44,711 nt of DNA from Acidobacteriota bacterium (GTDB taxonomy: Bacteria; Acidobacteriota; Thermoanaerobaculia; Thermoanaerobaculales; Sulfomarinibacteraceae). A model generated the notes under the pieces. That model had not been told where the DNA came from and searched no databases. It saw nothing but the letters and a program-made list of their open reading frames with translations. Of this stretch, positions 24,344-32,382 are shown in pieces. Position numbers and translations under genes: made by a program. Location of the stretch: the NCBI GenBank assembly GCA_024641545.1, contig JAHECW010000024.1, forward strand, positions 1-44,711, in the 5' to 3' direction. Numbering within the stretch: the stretch's first letter is position 1; the number at the start of each line of letters is the position of its first letter.

Positions 24344-26643
24344 AGACGACCGCGATCGCTGTTCTTGCGGCCGTCATGGTCGCCCTGATTTCCGCGTGCG
24401 GCGAGACCCAGCCGAACGACCCGGCGAGTCGGGTCGAGGCCTTGCTCGGGCAGATGACGCTCGAGGAGAAGATCGGGCAGCTCAACCAGTACAGCAACAC
24501 GTTCGACATCACAGGTCCTCCTCCCGAGGATCAAGTGGGCCGGGTTCGCCTCGAGAGAATCCGGAACGGGCTCGTCGGATCCATGCTCAACCTCGCCGGT
24601 GTCGAGGAGACCCGGCGGGCGCAGGAGCAGGCGGTCGAACACAGCCGGCTCGGCATCCCGATGATCTTCGGGCTCGACGTCGTCCACGGGTACCGGACGA
24701 TGTTCCCAATTCCGCTCGGCGAAGCCGCGAGCTGGGACCTCGAGGCGATCGAGAGATCGGCCCGGATCGCCGCTACCGAGGCGGCGGCCGCCGGTATTCA
24801 CTGGACCTTCGCGCCGGTCGTCGACATCGCCCACGACGCCCGCTGGGGACGCATCATGGAAGGCGCCGGCGAGGACCCGTTCCTCGCCTCGCGGGTGGCT
24901 GAGGCCCGCGTACGCGGTTTTCAGGGCCGGGATCTCGCGTCCATCGACACCGTCGCCGCCTGCGCCAAGCACTTCGCCGCCTACGGATTCGCCGAGGCCG
25001 GCCGCGAATACAACACCGTCGAGATCTCCGAAAACACCCTGCAGAACGCGGTCCTGCCGCCGTTCAAGGCAGCGGTGGACGCCGGCGTGGCCACGATCAT
25101 GAACGCCTTCAACGAGATCGGCGGCATCCCCGCGACCGCCAACTCCCACCTCCAGCGCGAGATTCTGAAAGGAGAGTGGGGCTTCAAGGGCTTCGTCGTG
25201 TCGGACTGGGATTCCATCGGCGAGCTGACCGTCCACGGCGTCGCCGCCGACCTGCGCGGGGCGGCCGCCATGGCGATCGCCGCGGGCAGCGACATGGACA
25301 TGCAGGGCGAGGCCTACATCAGCCACCTCGCCGACCTCGTCCGGTCGGGCGCGGTTTCGGAGGACCTGATCGACGATGCTGTGCGCAGAATCCTGAGAGT
25401 CAAGTTCCAGCTCGGCCTGTTCGACGATCCGTACCGCTACTGCGACGCCACCCGAGAGCAACGCGTCATCCTGAGTCGGGAGCACCTCGACGCCGCCCGT
25501 GATGTGGCGCGGAGGTCGATCGTGCTGCTCAAGAACGACAACGACCTGCTGCCCCTCGACGCGACCCGGGGCTCGATCGCCGTCATCGGCGCCCTCGCGG
25601 CGGACAAGGACACACCGCTCGGCAGCTGGCGCGCGCGGGCTCTCCCGGGCTCGGCGGTCTCACTCCACGAAGGAATCCGAGCCGCCGTCGGCGATGACGT
25701 CGAGATCACCTACGCCGAGGGGGCGCCTCTGACGGTCGGTGAGAGGAGCTTCCTCCATGAGCTGACGTTCAACACCGGGGACACGTCCGGCTTCGCGGCG
25801 GCGGTCGCCGCCGCCGAGGCTGCCGACACGGTGGTGATCGCGTTGGGTGAGGAGGCGTACCAGTCCGGTGAGGCCCGCTCGCAGGTCGACATCGGTCTCA
25901 GGGGCGTGCAGCAGCAGCTCCTCGAGCAGGTATACGCCGCCAACCCGAACACGGTCGTGGTGCTCATGAACGGCCGGCCGCTGGCGCTCGACCGGATGGC
26001 GGCGAACGCGCCGGCGATCCTCGAGACCTGGCACCTCGGATCCGAGGCCGGACACGCCATCGCCGACGTCCTGTTCGGCAATTACAACCCGTCGGGCCGG
26101 CTGCCGGTGTCGTTCCCCTATCACGTCGGTCAGGAGCCCCTGTACTACAACGCGAAGGGCACCGGCCGTCCCCGGTCCCGGGGAGATGTCTTCTGGTCGC
26201 ACTACACCGACGCCCCGAACCGGGCCCTGTTCCCGTTCGGCTTCGGCCTCTCCTACACCACCTTCGAGTACTCCGCCGTCGAGCTGAGCGCCGACGAACT
26301 CGCGATCGGCGAGGAGCTGACGGTCGAGGTGACGGTCGAAAACACGGGCGAGCGGTCCGGCACCGAGGTCGTGCAGCTGTACGTCCGCGATTTGGTCGGC
26401 AGCGTCACCCGTCCGGTGAAGGAGCTCAAAGGCTTCAGGTTGATCGAGTTGGAGCCGGGGTCCGAACAGAGGGTCCGCTTCATTCTCACGGCCGACGACC
26501 TCGCGTTCTTCACGGCCCGGGGACGGTGGGAGGCCGAACAAGGTGAGTTCGCGGTCTCCATCGGCCCCAGCTCGGAAGAACTGACCGAAAAGCGGTTCGT
26601 CCTCACCTCCGGCTGCGAGCCGTCCGCGCAGAACGTCCGATGA
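24340..26643 (+). CDS. GH3 beta-glucosidase lipoprotein
   Basis: A 767-residue family 3 glycoside hydrolase. A lipoprotein signal ends at I17-S-A-C20. The GH3 N-terminal barrel (about 30-350) has GLDVVHGYRTMFPIPLGEAASWD, CAKHF (K210-H211) and the nucleophile D289 in GFVVSDWDS. The C-terminal domain (about 385-625) includes SIVLLKNDNDLLPL, VVIALGEEAYQSGEARS, WHLGSEAGHAIADVLFGNYNPSG and FPFGFGLSYTTFEYS. A fibronectin III-like domain (about 640-755) closes the protein. Full length for the bglX-type subgroup. It probably sits in the periplasm and removes glucose from the non-reducing end of beta-glucan oligosaccharides. The start overlaps the second symporter's stop (ATGA), so it is in the operon. 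Confidence 0.94.
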   Translation: MKTTAIAVLAAVMVALISACGETQPNDPASRVEALLGQMTLEEKIGQLNQYSNTFDITGPPPEDQVGRVRLERIRNGLVGSMLNLAGVEETRRAQEQAVEHSRLGIPMIFGLDVVHGYRTMFPIPLGEAASWDLEAIERSARIAATEAAAAGIHWTFAPVVDIAHDARWGRIMEGAGEDPFLASRVAEARVRGFQGRDLASIDTVAACAKHFAAYGFAEAGREYNTVEISENTLQNAVLPPFKAAVDAGVATIMNAFNEIGGIPATANSHLQREILKGEWGFKGFVVSDWDSIGELTVHGVAADLRGAAAMAIAAGSDMDMQGEAYISHLADLVRSGAVSEDLIDDAVRRILRVKFQLGLFDDPYRYCDATREQRVILSREHLDAARDVARRSIVLLKNDNDLLPLDATRGSIAVIGALAADKDTPLGSWRARALPGSAVSLHEGIRAAVGDDVEITYAEGAPLTVGERSFLHELTFNTGDTSGFAAAVAAAEAADTVVIALGEEAYQSGEARSQVDIGLRGVQQQLLEQVYAANPNTVVVLMNGRPLALDRMAANAPAILETWHLGSEAGHAIADVLFGNYNPSGRLPVSFPYHVGQEPLYYNAKGTGRPRSRGDVFWSHYTDAPNRALFPFGFGLSYTTFEYSAVELSADELAIGEELTVEVTVENTGERSGTEVVQLYVRDLVGSVTRPVKELKGFRLIELEPGSEQRVRFILTADDLAFFTARGRWEAEQGEFAVSIGPSSEELTEKRFVLTSGCEPSAQNVR

Positions 26644-26753
26644 GAATGAAGAGGACCGGTGTGGGGCGTCCTTCCATGTGGTCCGCTGCTCGATCGAACA
26701 GAGCCCGCCCGGATGGCCCTGTCAGCGCTACCGAAGGCGACAGCCAAGTCTGG

Positions 26754-26769
26754 TTTGCAGCGTTGTCAG
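26754..26769. promoter_or_regulatory. LacI-type operator before the lacI gene
   Basis: TTTGCAGCGTTGTCAG matches the operator at 5031 (TTGACAGCGTTGTCAA) at 13 of 16 positions, including GCGTTGTCA. It lies 140 bp before the regulator's start codon, in a gap of 265 bases. A weaker match (ctgtcagcgctaccga) is at 26719-26734. Autoregulation is the simplest reading. Confidence 0.5.
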
Positions 26770-26908
26770 CCGTCTGCCAGAATGTCCGTCGCGAGCCTTG
26801 GTCGCAGACCCCTGGCCCGAGCGAGAAACCTGTGAGCATTCAAGAAAGTGGCACCGGCGGCACCACCCGTCGATACCCGGACACCGTCGGCTGGGGGAGC
26901 TGTTGAAC

Positions 26909-27946
26909 ATGGCGAGCGCGACCAAGAAACGACCGACCATCAATGACGTGGCCCACCTCGCCGGGGTTTCGATCAAGACCGTTTCGAGAGTCTTCAACGA
27001 CGAACCCAATGTGCGCCCGGCGACTCGGGATCGCGTCGTGGACGCCGCCGGCGAGTTGGGGTACCGCCCCAACCTCTCGGCGCGCCGCCTGGCGGCCAAT
27101 CGGACCTTTGTCATCGGCATGCTCTACGATAATCCGAAAGCCCCTGACTACGTGGCCGATGTTCAGTACGGCGCTCTCCGCGTCTGCCGAACACGGGGTT
27201 ACGACCTGCTCATTCACCCCTGCGACGCACAATCGCCGACCTTGGTTGACGAGATCCTCGATCTCCACCACCGTGCCACGGTCGACGGCCTCGTCGTTCT
27301 GCAGCCCGTTTCGGATCAGAGGAAACTCAACCAGGCGCTGCTCGATCAGGGAATCGTCAGCGTCAGGGTGTCACAAAGACCCTTTGCCGGGCTGCCGAGG
27401 ATTTCGGTTTGCGACCAGGAAGCCGCCGACGAGATGACCGAGCACCTCATCGAGCTCGGCCACCGCCGTATCGGCTTCATCATGGGGCATCCCGATCACG
27501 GATCGAGCCACGACCGCCTAGCGGGCTACACGAGCGCCCTCGAGCGGCACGGCATCGCCTACGATGGGGCGCTGGTCGAGCACGGCCTTTACGACTACGA
27601 GTCGGGCTACGCCTGCGCCGGCCGCCTGCTCGCCCTCAGCCCCAGACCGTCGGCGATCTTCGCGAGCAACGACCACATGGCGATGGCGACCCTGACGGCG
27701 GCTCACGAGCTGCGGCTCGAGATCCCGCGCGACCTTTCCGTGGCAGGTTTCGACGACACCTCTTTCGCCGGCTTCTCCTGGCCGCCGTTGACCACGGTGC
27801 GCCAACCCGTCGTCGAGGTCGCGCAGCTGGCGACAGAGCTCCTTCTCGACCGCCTCCAGGATCGGGCGGAGGACACCTCTGATCACCGGCTGCGGGCGGA
27901 GATCGTGTACCGCGCCTCCACGGGCAAGACGTCGGAAATCGCATAG
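26909..27946 (+). CDS. LacI-family transcriptional regulator
   Basis: A 345-residue regulator. The LacI helix-turn-helix and hinge lie at residues about 9-60 (PTINDVAHLAGVSIKTVSRV, then YRPNLSARRLAANRTFVIG). The ligand-binding domain of the periplasmic-binding-protein type follows, with TVDGLVVLQPVS, HRRIGFIMGHPDHGSS, RPSAIFASNDHMAMA, SVAGFDDTSFAGFSWPPLTT and VRQPVVEVAQLA. It starts nine bases after ggggag. It probably represses the glucan genes until an oligosaccharide or glucose derivative is bound; the operators at 5031, 5322 and 26754 are the candidate targets. The 265-base gap after the GH3 gene suggests its own promoter. Confidence 0.95.
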   Translation: MASATKKRPTINDVAHLAGVSIKTVSRVFNDEPNVRPATRDRVVDAAGELGYRPNLSARRLAANRTFVIGMLYDNPKAPDYVADVQYGALRVCRTRGYDLLIHPCDAQSPTLVDEILDLHHRATVDGLVVLQPVSDQRKLNQALLDQGIVSVRVSQRPFAGLPRISVCDQEAADEMTEHLIELGHRRIGFIMGHPDHGSSHDRLAGYTSALERHGIAYDGALVEHGLYDYESGYACAGRLLALSPRPSAIFASNDHMAMATLTAAHELRLEIPRDLSVAGFDDTSFAGFSWPPLTTVRQPVVEVAQLATELLLDRLQDRAEDTSDHRLRAEIVYRASTGKTSEIA

Positions 27947-27961
27947 ACAGGCGCCAGCCAT

Positions 27962-28425
27962 GAGAGACCGCGGCGCGTCGGGCTGATCGGCTTCTTCGTC
28001 TGGGCGATGGTGGAGCAACCGTTTCGGGGTCGCCCAGTCGGCAACCAGCCCATGTCCGACCTCATGCTCATGATCATCGGTCCCCTCTTCATCTTGCTCG
28101 CGCCTGGGCTGCTGTGGTTGATGTCGGCTGCCCGGCTCGTCACCGAGGTGCGGGACGACTGGATCTACATACGGTTCTACCCGTTCCACCGCGGATTCCG
28201 CGAGTTCCTCCGGGAGGAGATCGAGTCTTTCGAGACCTGCTCCTACAGGCCTGTGCTCGACTATGGTGGATGGGGCATCCGGTTCGGCTCCGGTGGGAAG
28301 GCCTACAACGTCAGCGGAAACCGGGGGCTGCAGCTCAGTCTCGGGGCTTCCGGCCGAGACGAATCCTCATCGGTTCGCAACGCCCCGAAGAGCTGGCCAA
28401 GGCAGCGGGGTCCGTGCGTCGATAG
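27962..28425 (+). pseudogene. Frameshifted DUF6141-like membrane protein
   Basis: One frame gives a membrane segment and LVTEVRDDWIYIRFYPFH, RPVLDYGGWGIRFGSGGKAYNVSGNRGLQLSLG, which I recognise as the DUF6141 family. The expected ending, RRILIGSQRPEELAKAAGS, continues in a different frame, with a -1 type shift near 28345. The N-terminal 25 or so family residues are also missing: upstream of the ATG at 28007 the frame is open to the lacI stop but has no start, and the ATG at 27960 runs into a stop after eight codons in another frame. The gene therefore seems broken in at least one place. A sequencing or assembly error is the alternative. Function of the family is unknown. Confidence 0.7.
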
Positions 28426-28444
28426 GTGCTTCTGATCACAACCT

Positions 28445-28489
28445 GATGGGCTCCATCCTTCGCATTTCGGATGGGTGGCACCCATCCGT
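28445..28489. repeat. Intergenic repeat copy (short-loop form)
   Basis: gggctccatccttcgcat is followed by ggatgggtggcaccca, forming an imperfect inverted repeat with the ATGCGAAGG / GGTGGCACC core seen in other copies. It lies between the DUF6141 remnant and the marR-type gene. Confidence 0.55.
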
Positions 28490-28558
28490 TTGAGCCACCG
28501 GACCGGCGCGAGGTGAGCACCGGCGTGGAATACGCTTCGACGCGACGCGGTTATTTAC

Positions 28559-28585
28559 TTCGATATCGATTGAATCGATATCGAA
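28559..28585. promoter_or_regulatory. Perfect 27-bp palindrome, probable MarR operator
   Basis: The arm TTCGATATCGATT, a single central g and the exact complement form a perfect palindrome 26 bases before the start of a MarR-family gene. MarR regulators bind such palindromes and usually repress their own transcription. The surrounding bases are AT-rich compared with the rest of the region, as in a promoter. Confidence 0.75.
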
Positions 28586-28611
28586 TGAATCGTTCGTATG
28601 AGGAGTTCGGG

Positions 28612-29061
28612 ATGGGGACAAAACACCGGGGTACGGCTGCGGAAACTCGGGCGCTCGACACCTACATCAAGCTGCGCCGGGCCGTGAACGCCGTCAACCA
28701 GCGCGAGAGCGAACCGATGCGCGATGCCGGCCTGACCGAGAGTCAGTTCGGCGTCCTCGAAGCCCTGCTCCATCTCGGGCCACTGTGCCAACGCGAGCTT
28801 GCCGCCAAAGTCCTCAAGAGCGCGGGCAACATGACGACGGTTGTCGACAACCTGCAGCGGCGCGGTCTCGTGAAGCGAAAGCGGGAAGCCGAGGATCGAC
28901 GAGTCGTGACAGTCCACCTGACCGACCGTGGGGAGGCGCTCATCCGCGACGCGTTCCCGGGGGTCGTCACAGCCCTTGTCGGCGTGTTCTCCGTGCTCAC
29001 GGCCGACGAACAGAAGCACCTGGCGGCGTTGTGCCGCCGTCTCGGCGTCGCCGAGTCTTGA
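28612..29061 (+). CDS. MarR-family transcriptional regulator
   Basis: A 149-residue winged-helix regulator. MarR features are DAGLTESQFGVLEALLHLGPL (helices 2-3), QRELAAKVLKSAGNMTTVVDNLQRRGL (recognition region) and KREAEDRRVVTVHLTDRGEAL (the wing). ATG at 28612 is chosen because gaggag lies just before it and the family's N-terminal helix begins shortly after. A perfect palindrome immediately upstream is the expected operator. It is followed 44 bases later by an NTF2-like gene with a strong ribosome-binding site, so the two are probably co-transcribed. The inducer is unknown. Confidence 0.92.
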   Translation: MGTKHRGTAAETRALDTYIKLRRAVNAVNQRESEPMRDAGLTESQFGVLEALLHLGPLCQRELAAKVLKSAGNMTTVVDNLQRRGLVKRKREAEDRRVVTVHLTDRGEALIRDAFPGVVTALVGVFSVLTADEQKHLAALCRRLGVAES

Positions 29062-29105
29062 TCAACCGACAACCCGCTCACCGAGCGGAGAACCAGGAGG
29101 AAAAA

Positions 29106-29480
29106 ATGTCAGCGAACATCCGTGAACGCGTGGATCAACTCAACGCGATGATTCAACAGGGAAAAATCATGGAGGCGATGAACGAGTTCTACGCCGATGA
29201 TCTCGTGATGGCCGAAAACGACAACGAGCCGACGGTGGGCCTGGCGGCCAATCTCGAGCGCGAGCAGGCCTTTGTCGACAACACCACCTGGTACGGTCTC
29301 GAACTCAAGGGCGTCGCCGTCGGCGACGACCTTTCGATGGTGGAGTGGTGGATGGACTTCCACAACACCCAGTACGGTGCCCGGCTCGCCTTCACCCAGG
29401 TTGCGGTCCAGCGCTGGCGCAACGGAAAAATCTACGACGAGCGTTTCTACTACTCGCCTCAGCCGGTGACCGAGGGCTGA
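29106..29480 (+). CDS. NTF2/SnoaL-like small protein
   Basis: A 124-residue cytoplasmic protein of the NTF2-like cone fold: IQQGKIMEAMNEFYADDLVMAENDNEPTVG at the start, then EWWMDFHNTQYG and VQRWRNGKIYDERFYY. These are the usual signature of SnoaL-like or nuclear-transport-factor-2-like domains, which can be small-molecule isomerases, hydrolases or binding proteins. No specific active-site assignment is possible. aggaggaaaaa precedes ATG. It lies behind a MarR regulator and ends at a strong hairpin. Confidence 0.85.
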   Translation: MSANIRERVDQLNAMIQQGKIMEAMNEFYADDLVMAENDNEPTVGLAANLEREQAFVDNTTWYGLELKGVAVGDDLSMVEWWMDFHNTQYGARLAFTQVAVQRWRNGKIYDERFYYSPQPVTEG

Positions 29481-29500
29481 TCGCCGCCTGCGGCAGACGA

Positions 29501-29534
29501 AACCAGAGGCGCGCCCGCGGGCGCGCCCCTGGTT
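29501..29534 (+). terminator. Intrinsic terminator after the marR/NTF2-like pair
   Basis: The arms aaccagaggcgcgc and gcgcgcccctggtt pair over 14 bases with one mismatch around a six-base loop, followed by ctttcc. It lies 20 bases after the stop codon. Confidence 0.7.
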
Positions 29535-29542
29535 CTTTCCGT

Positions 29543-29573
29543 GGGTGCCACGTACCGCATCGGTGCATTGTGA
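29543..29573. repeat. Possible partial copy of the intergenic repeat
   Basis: gggtgccacgtaccgcat followed by cattgtgac resembles one end of the repeat family (gggtgcc core plus a cacaatg/cattgtg segment). It is a single half without a clear partner arm. Confidence 0.35.
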
Positions 29574-29663
29574 CGCTCTGTGTCCTGACAATACCGAAAG
29601 TTGCTCAACTGCTCCATTGAGTGGTGTAAAATCTCGGGAAGATGGCCTGGGAGGAAAACTGCC

Positions 29664-30266
29664 ATGAAAAGAGTGGTCCTGGTGCTTGGATTTCTGAGTC
29701 TCCTGGCGTCAGCGCCCGTCACGGCGCAGAACGTGATCATGAACCCGGGTTTCGACATTGATCTGTCGAACTGGGAAAATCCCTTTTTCAATCCAGCGGT
29801 CTGGGACAGTCGTGACGCCGGCGCCTCAACAACATCAGGATCCGCCCTTTTGACCAACACTCTCGGCAACGGCGGTTCGACGGCCATCTTGAGCCAATGT
29901 CATGAGGTCAGCGAGGGGGCCACCGTCGATGTTTCGGCGTGGGTCTATCAGCCGAGCGGTCAGACCGGAGTCGGGGACGGCGATTTTCGGTTCGCCTTCC
30001 ATTCCGGCGCGCTTTGTCAGAACGAGATCTCGGGACCTCATTACAGCTCGGTTTACAGCGATCTCGACACCTGGTTCGAAATCACCTCGACCGCAACAGC
30101 GCCGCCCTCTGCGGGATCCGTCCTGCTGTACCTCGCAGTCAGGGGTTTTGTTCTCGGCGAAGATTTCTCGGTCCATTTCGACGATGTCGTCCTGACCGTA
30201 ACCGACGGACTGATCTTTTCAGACGGTTTCGAAAGCGGCAACACGAGCGCTTGGTCTTCGCCCTGA
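29664..30266 (+). CDS. Small secreted CBM4/9-like protein with DGFESG-type tail
   Basis: A 200-residue exported protein: signal peptide (VVLVLGFLSLLASAPVTAQ), one jelly-roll domain starting NVIMNPGFDIDLSNWENP and ending FSVHFDDVVLTV, the layout of CBM4/9 or related carbohydrate-binding modules, and then FSDGFESGNTSAWSSP at the very end. tgggaggaaaactgcc precedes the ATG. It stands alone, with repeats on both sides. A glycan-binding or adhesive role is plausible, but the ligand is unknown. Confidence 0.8.
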   Translation: MKRVVLVLGFLSLLASAPVTAQNVIMNPGFDIDLSNWENPFFNPAVWDSRDAGASTTSGSALLTNTLGNGGSTAILSQCHEVSEGATVDVSAWVYQPSGQTGVGDGDFRFAFHSGALCQNEISGPHYSSVYSDLDTWFEITSTATAPPSAGSVLLYLAVRGFVLGEDFSVHFDDVVLTVTDGLIFSDGFESGNTSAWSSP

Positions 30267-30332
30267 AGGCGGCAGATACGGAGTTACGTAGTTACGACCC
30301 TGCAGCCAATTGAGTCCGCACCAGATGTGGAC

Positions 30333-30413
30333 AGGTGCCATCCTTGGCAAACATCTCGTTGTTTGGCGACGGGAACACAACAATGCAACGGACGCAAAGG
30401 GCGGCACCCTTCC
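30333..30413. repeat. Intergenic repeat copy
   Basis: ggtgccatcctt (30334-30345) and aaagggcggcacc (30396-30408) are imperfectly complementary arms around about 50 bases, with atgcaacggacgc resembling the ATGCGAA part of the family core. Confidence 0.55.
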
Positions 30414-30519
30414 CGTTCCGTGGCACCGTTCAATATGTGCACGTGGCGCCGTTCAAGGATTATGAATTGCTGCATCGCTGTGCTAATTTCAGTCGGGGAT
30501 CTCTAAATCGGGAGGAAAG

Positions 30520-31413
30520 ATGAAAATCGCGCTGATTGTGTTGACTTCTTTATTGGTCTTGACTGCACCTGCCGCGGCCCAACGGCCGGCTGAGTGCGAA
30601 GGCCTGGCAACGTCTGCGGGACCGGTGCCGTTTGAGTTGGCTCAGGTTTGCAGCGATCCTCAGCCCGTGAGCCAGTCGGATGCGCCGACCGACCTCGCTT
30701 TTGGGCCCGAGGCCTCAACCCCGGCACTTCAATCGATGACTCTCAACACCCCAGGAACCTTGACCAGTGTCGGAAACCCTGGGACCGCTTTTTGGGCGTG
30801 CGATTTCGTCAACAACAACTTCACGTCGCTTCTTTGTTACCAGGATACGAACGCATTCGTCAGCATCGACACAACGACCGCGGCTGTTACGAATCTCGGG
30901 GCCGGCAGCCCGGCAGGCGCCGACACCTGGACAGGATTTGCCTGGGACGGGACCACAGGAGTCCTGTATGCAAGCTCGGCGTCATGTGGAGCCGCGTCGT
31001 ACCTCTACACCGTCAATCCGGCCAACGGAGCGGCAACCCTCGTCGGTCAGGTGACCAACGCAGCTTGTCTGATCGCCATCGGAGTCGACAGCAGCGGAAA
31101 CCTATTTGGCCACGACATCGTGGCTGACGCGATCGTGTCGATCGACAAGGCGACTGGTGCGGGGACAGTTCTCGGCAGCACAGGATTCGATGGCAATTAC
31201 GGTCAGGGGATGGACTTCGACCACGACGACGACACCTGCTATCTCTTCGCATTCAACAGCACGACATTTGTTGCAGAGTTGCGGACCTGTGACACCACGA
31301 CCGGCGCGACGACGCTCGTCGGCCAGATCGGCTCGGCTCTTTTGCAGTGGGGGGCGGGCAGCGTCGCAACTGCCGATGTGCCCGTCGAGTTGCAGCGGCT
31401 TTCTGTGGAGTGA
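30520..31413 (+). CDS. Secreted beta-propeller-like protein with PVEL-type tail
   Basis: A 297-residue exported protein with a signal peptide (IALIVLTSLLVLTAPAAAQ). The main body has repeated short units typical of a beta-propeller, such as ATTNLGA-type strands: DTTTAAVTNLGAGSPAG, YTVNPANGAATLVGQV, IDKATGAGTVLGSTG and CDTTTGATTLVGQIG. These follow the D-x-x-T-G-A-x-x-x-[IV]-G pattern. It ends exactly in DVPVELQRLSVE, the same tail type as the otherwise unrelated protein at 10029-10733. gggaggaaag lies just before the ATG. No enzyme motif is seen; function unknown. Confidence 0.8.
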   Translation: MKIALIVLTSLLVLTAPAAAQRPAECEGLATSAGPVPFELAQVCSDPQPVSQSDAPTDLAFGPEASTPALQSMTLNTPGTLTSVGNPGTAFWACDFVNNNFTSLLCYQDTNAFVSIDTTTAAVTNLGAGSPAGADTWTGFAWDGTTGVLYASSASCGAASYLYTVNPANGAATLVGQVTNAACLIAIGVDSSGNLFGHDIVADAIVSIDKATGAGTVLGSTGFDGNYGQGMDFDHDDDTCYLFAFNSTTFVAELRTCDTTTGATTLVGQIGSALLQWGAGSVATADVPVELQRLSVE

Positions 31414-31466
31414 GTTCGAGAATTGGGTCTTTCTGATGCGTGCAACGGACACATTTTCACAGTTGT

Positions 31467-31530
31467 GATGGGTGCCGCTGATTCCAGTCTCACAAACCGG
31501 TCCGTTTCGTAACCGGAATCGTGCCAGCTA
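31467..31530. repeat. Intergenic repeat copy in a 335-base gap
   Basis: gatgggtgccgctgattcc, then ctcacaaaccggtccgtttcg, matches the copy at 33451-33490 (gccgctgacgacaac, ctcacaacccggtccggttcg). The rest of the gap 31414-31748 shows no supported gene. Confidence 0.55.
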
Positions 31531-31748
31531 CCTATCCCGCTCCTCCGAATTGAGCGCGAGGCCCTGGAACGTCTCGGACGTTTTCCCGGCACCGCTACGC
31601 ACACGTCCGGACGCAACAATGACTGAATGCGGAGGCCGGAACCTATTCACCTATCGGCCCCACTCGCGATCGGCTCCTGGTAATAAATCGTCACACCCGG
31701 GTTGTCGGGTCATCTCCGTTCAGGTGGAGAACAGGTTGAGACCCGGGG

Positions 31749-32306
31749 TCATAGATACCCACGACGGCGAGCGAGCAGCAGGCTCGCCAGGGTCTTGCAG
31801 TCGCGGATCTCGCCCGATTCGATGGCGGCGAGGGCCTCGTCGGCCGCCAACGCAACGACTTCGAGCCGCTCGTCGCTGTCGCCGGTCAGGCGGCCGTCCG
31901 GTCGCAGTCCGCGGGCGACGTAGCAGTACAGCAGCTCGTCACAGAATCCCGGCGCCGAGAAGAACTCGCCGAGTGGAATGAGCTCATCGGCGATGTGACC
32001 GGTTTCTTCGTCGAGCTCGCGGTGGGCGCAGGCGACCGGATCTTCGCCGCGTTCGAGGGTCCCCGCCGGCACCTCGAGCAGCACCTCCCCCGTCGGATAC
32101 CGGTGCTGACGCACGAGCAGCACGCAGCCGTCTTCGGTCACCGGCACGAGCAGGACGGCGCCGCCGTGGCGCACCACCTCTCGCCGGCTCTCGCCACCGT
32201 CCGCGAGTCGCACCCGATCGACCTCGAGACGGAGAATCCGCCCCTCGAAGAGTGTTTCGCCGTCGATTTTCGTCTCACGCAAGTGTTCATCCGACATGCT
32301 GGGCAT
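31749..32306 (-). CDS. NUDIX hydrolase, ADP-ribose pyrophosphatase-like
   Basis: A 185-residue protein with a complete NUDIX box, GTLERGEDPVACAHRELDEE followed by TGH, where the REx2EE glutamates bind the metal. ETLFEGRILRLEVDRVRL and VLLVRQHRYPTGEVLLEVPAG are typical of ADP-ribose pyrophosphatases, which hydrolyse ADP-ribose to AMP and ribose 5-phosphate. A family-typical glutamate-rich C-terminal part follows (GEFFSAPGFCDE). The ATG at 32306 or the one at 32297 could start the protein; no strong ribosome-binding site decides between them. It is a single gene, divergent from an amidohydrolase remnant. Confidence 0.9.
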   Translation of the reverse strand: MPSMSDEHLRETKIDGETLFEGRILRLEVDRVRLADGGESRREVVRHGGAVLLVPVTEDGCVLLVRQHRYPTGEVLLEVPAGTLERGEDPVACAHRELDEETGHIADELIPLGEFFSAPGFCDELLYCYVARGLRPDGRLTGDSDERLEVVALAADEALAAIESGEIRDCKTLASLLLARRRGYL

Positions 32307-32317
32307 GGTACTTCAGC

Positions 32318-32375
32318 TCGACGGATGGTGGGCGCCACGCATCACATCGTGGCCTCGGCTTCTGGTTGCCGGTAG
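32318..32375. repeat. Half copy of the intergenic repeat
   Basis: cggatggtgggcgccacgcatcac carries the gatgggcgcc start of the family, followed by cacgcatcac, similar to the left arm at 2349. A convincing partner arm is not seen; the element abuts the amidohydrolase remnant. Confidence 0.4.
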
Positions 32376-32382
32376 TGACCTC

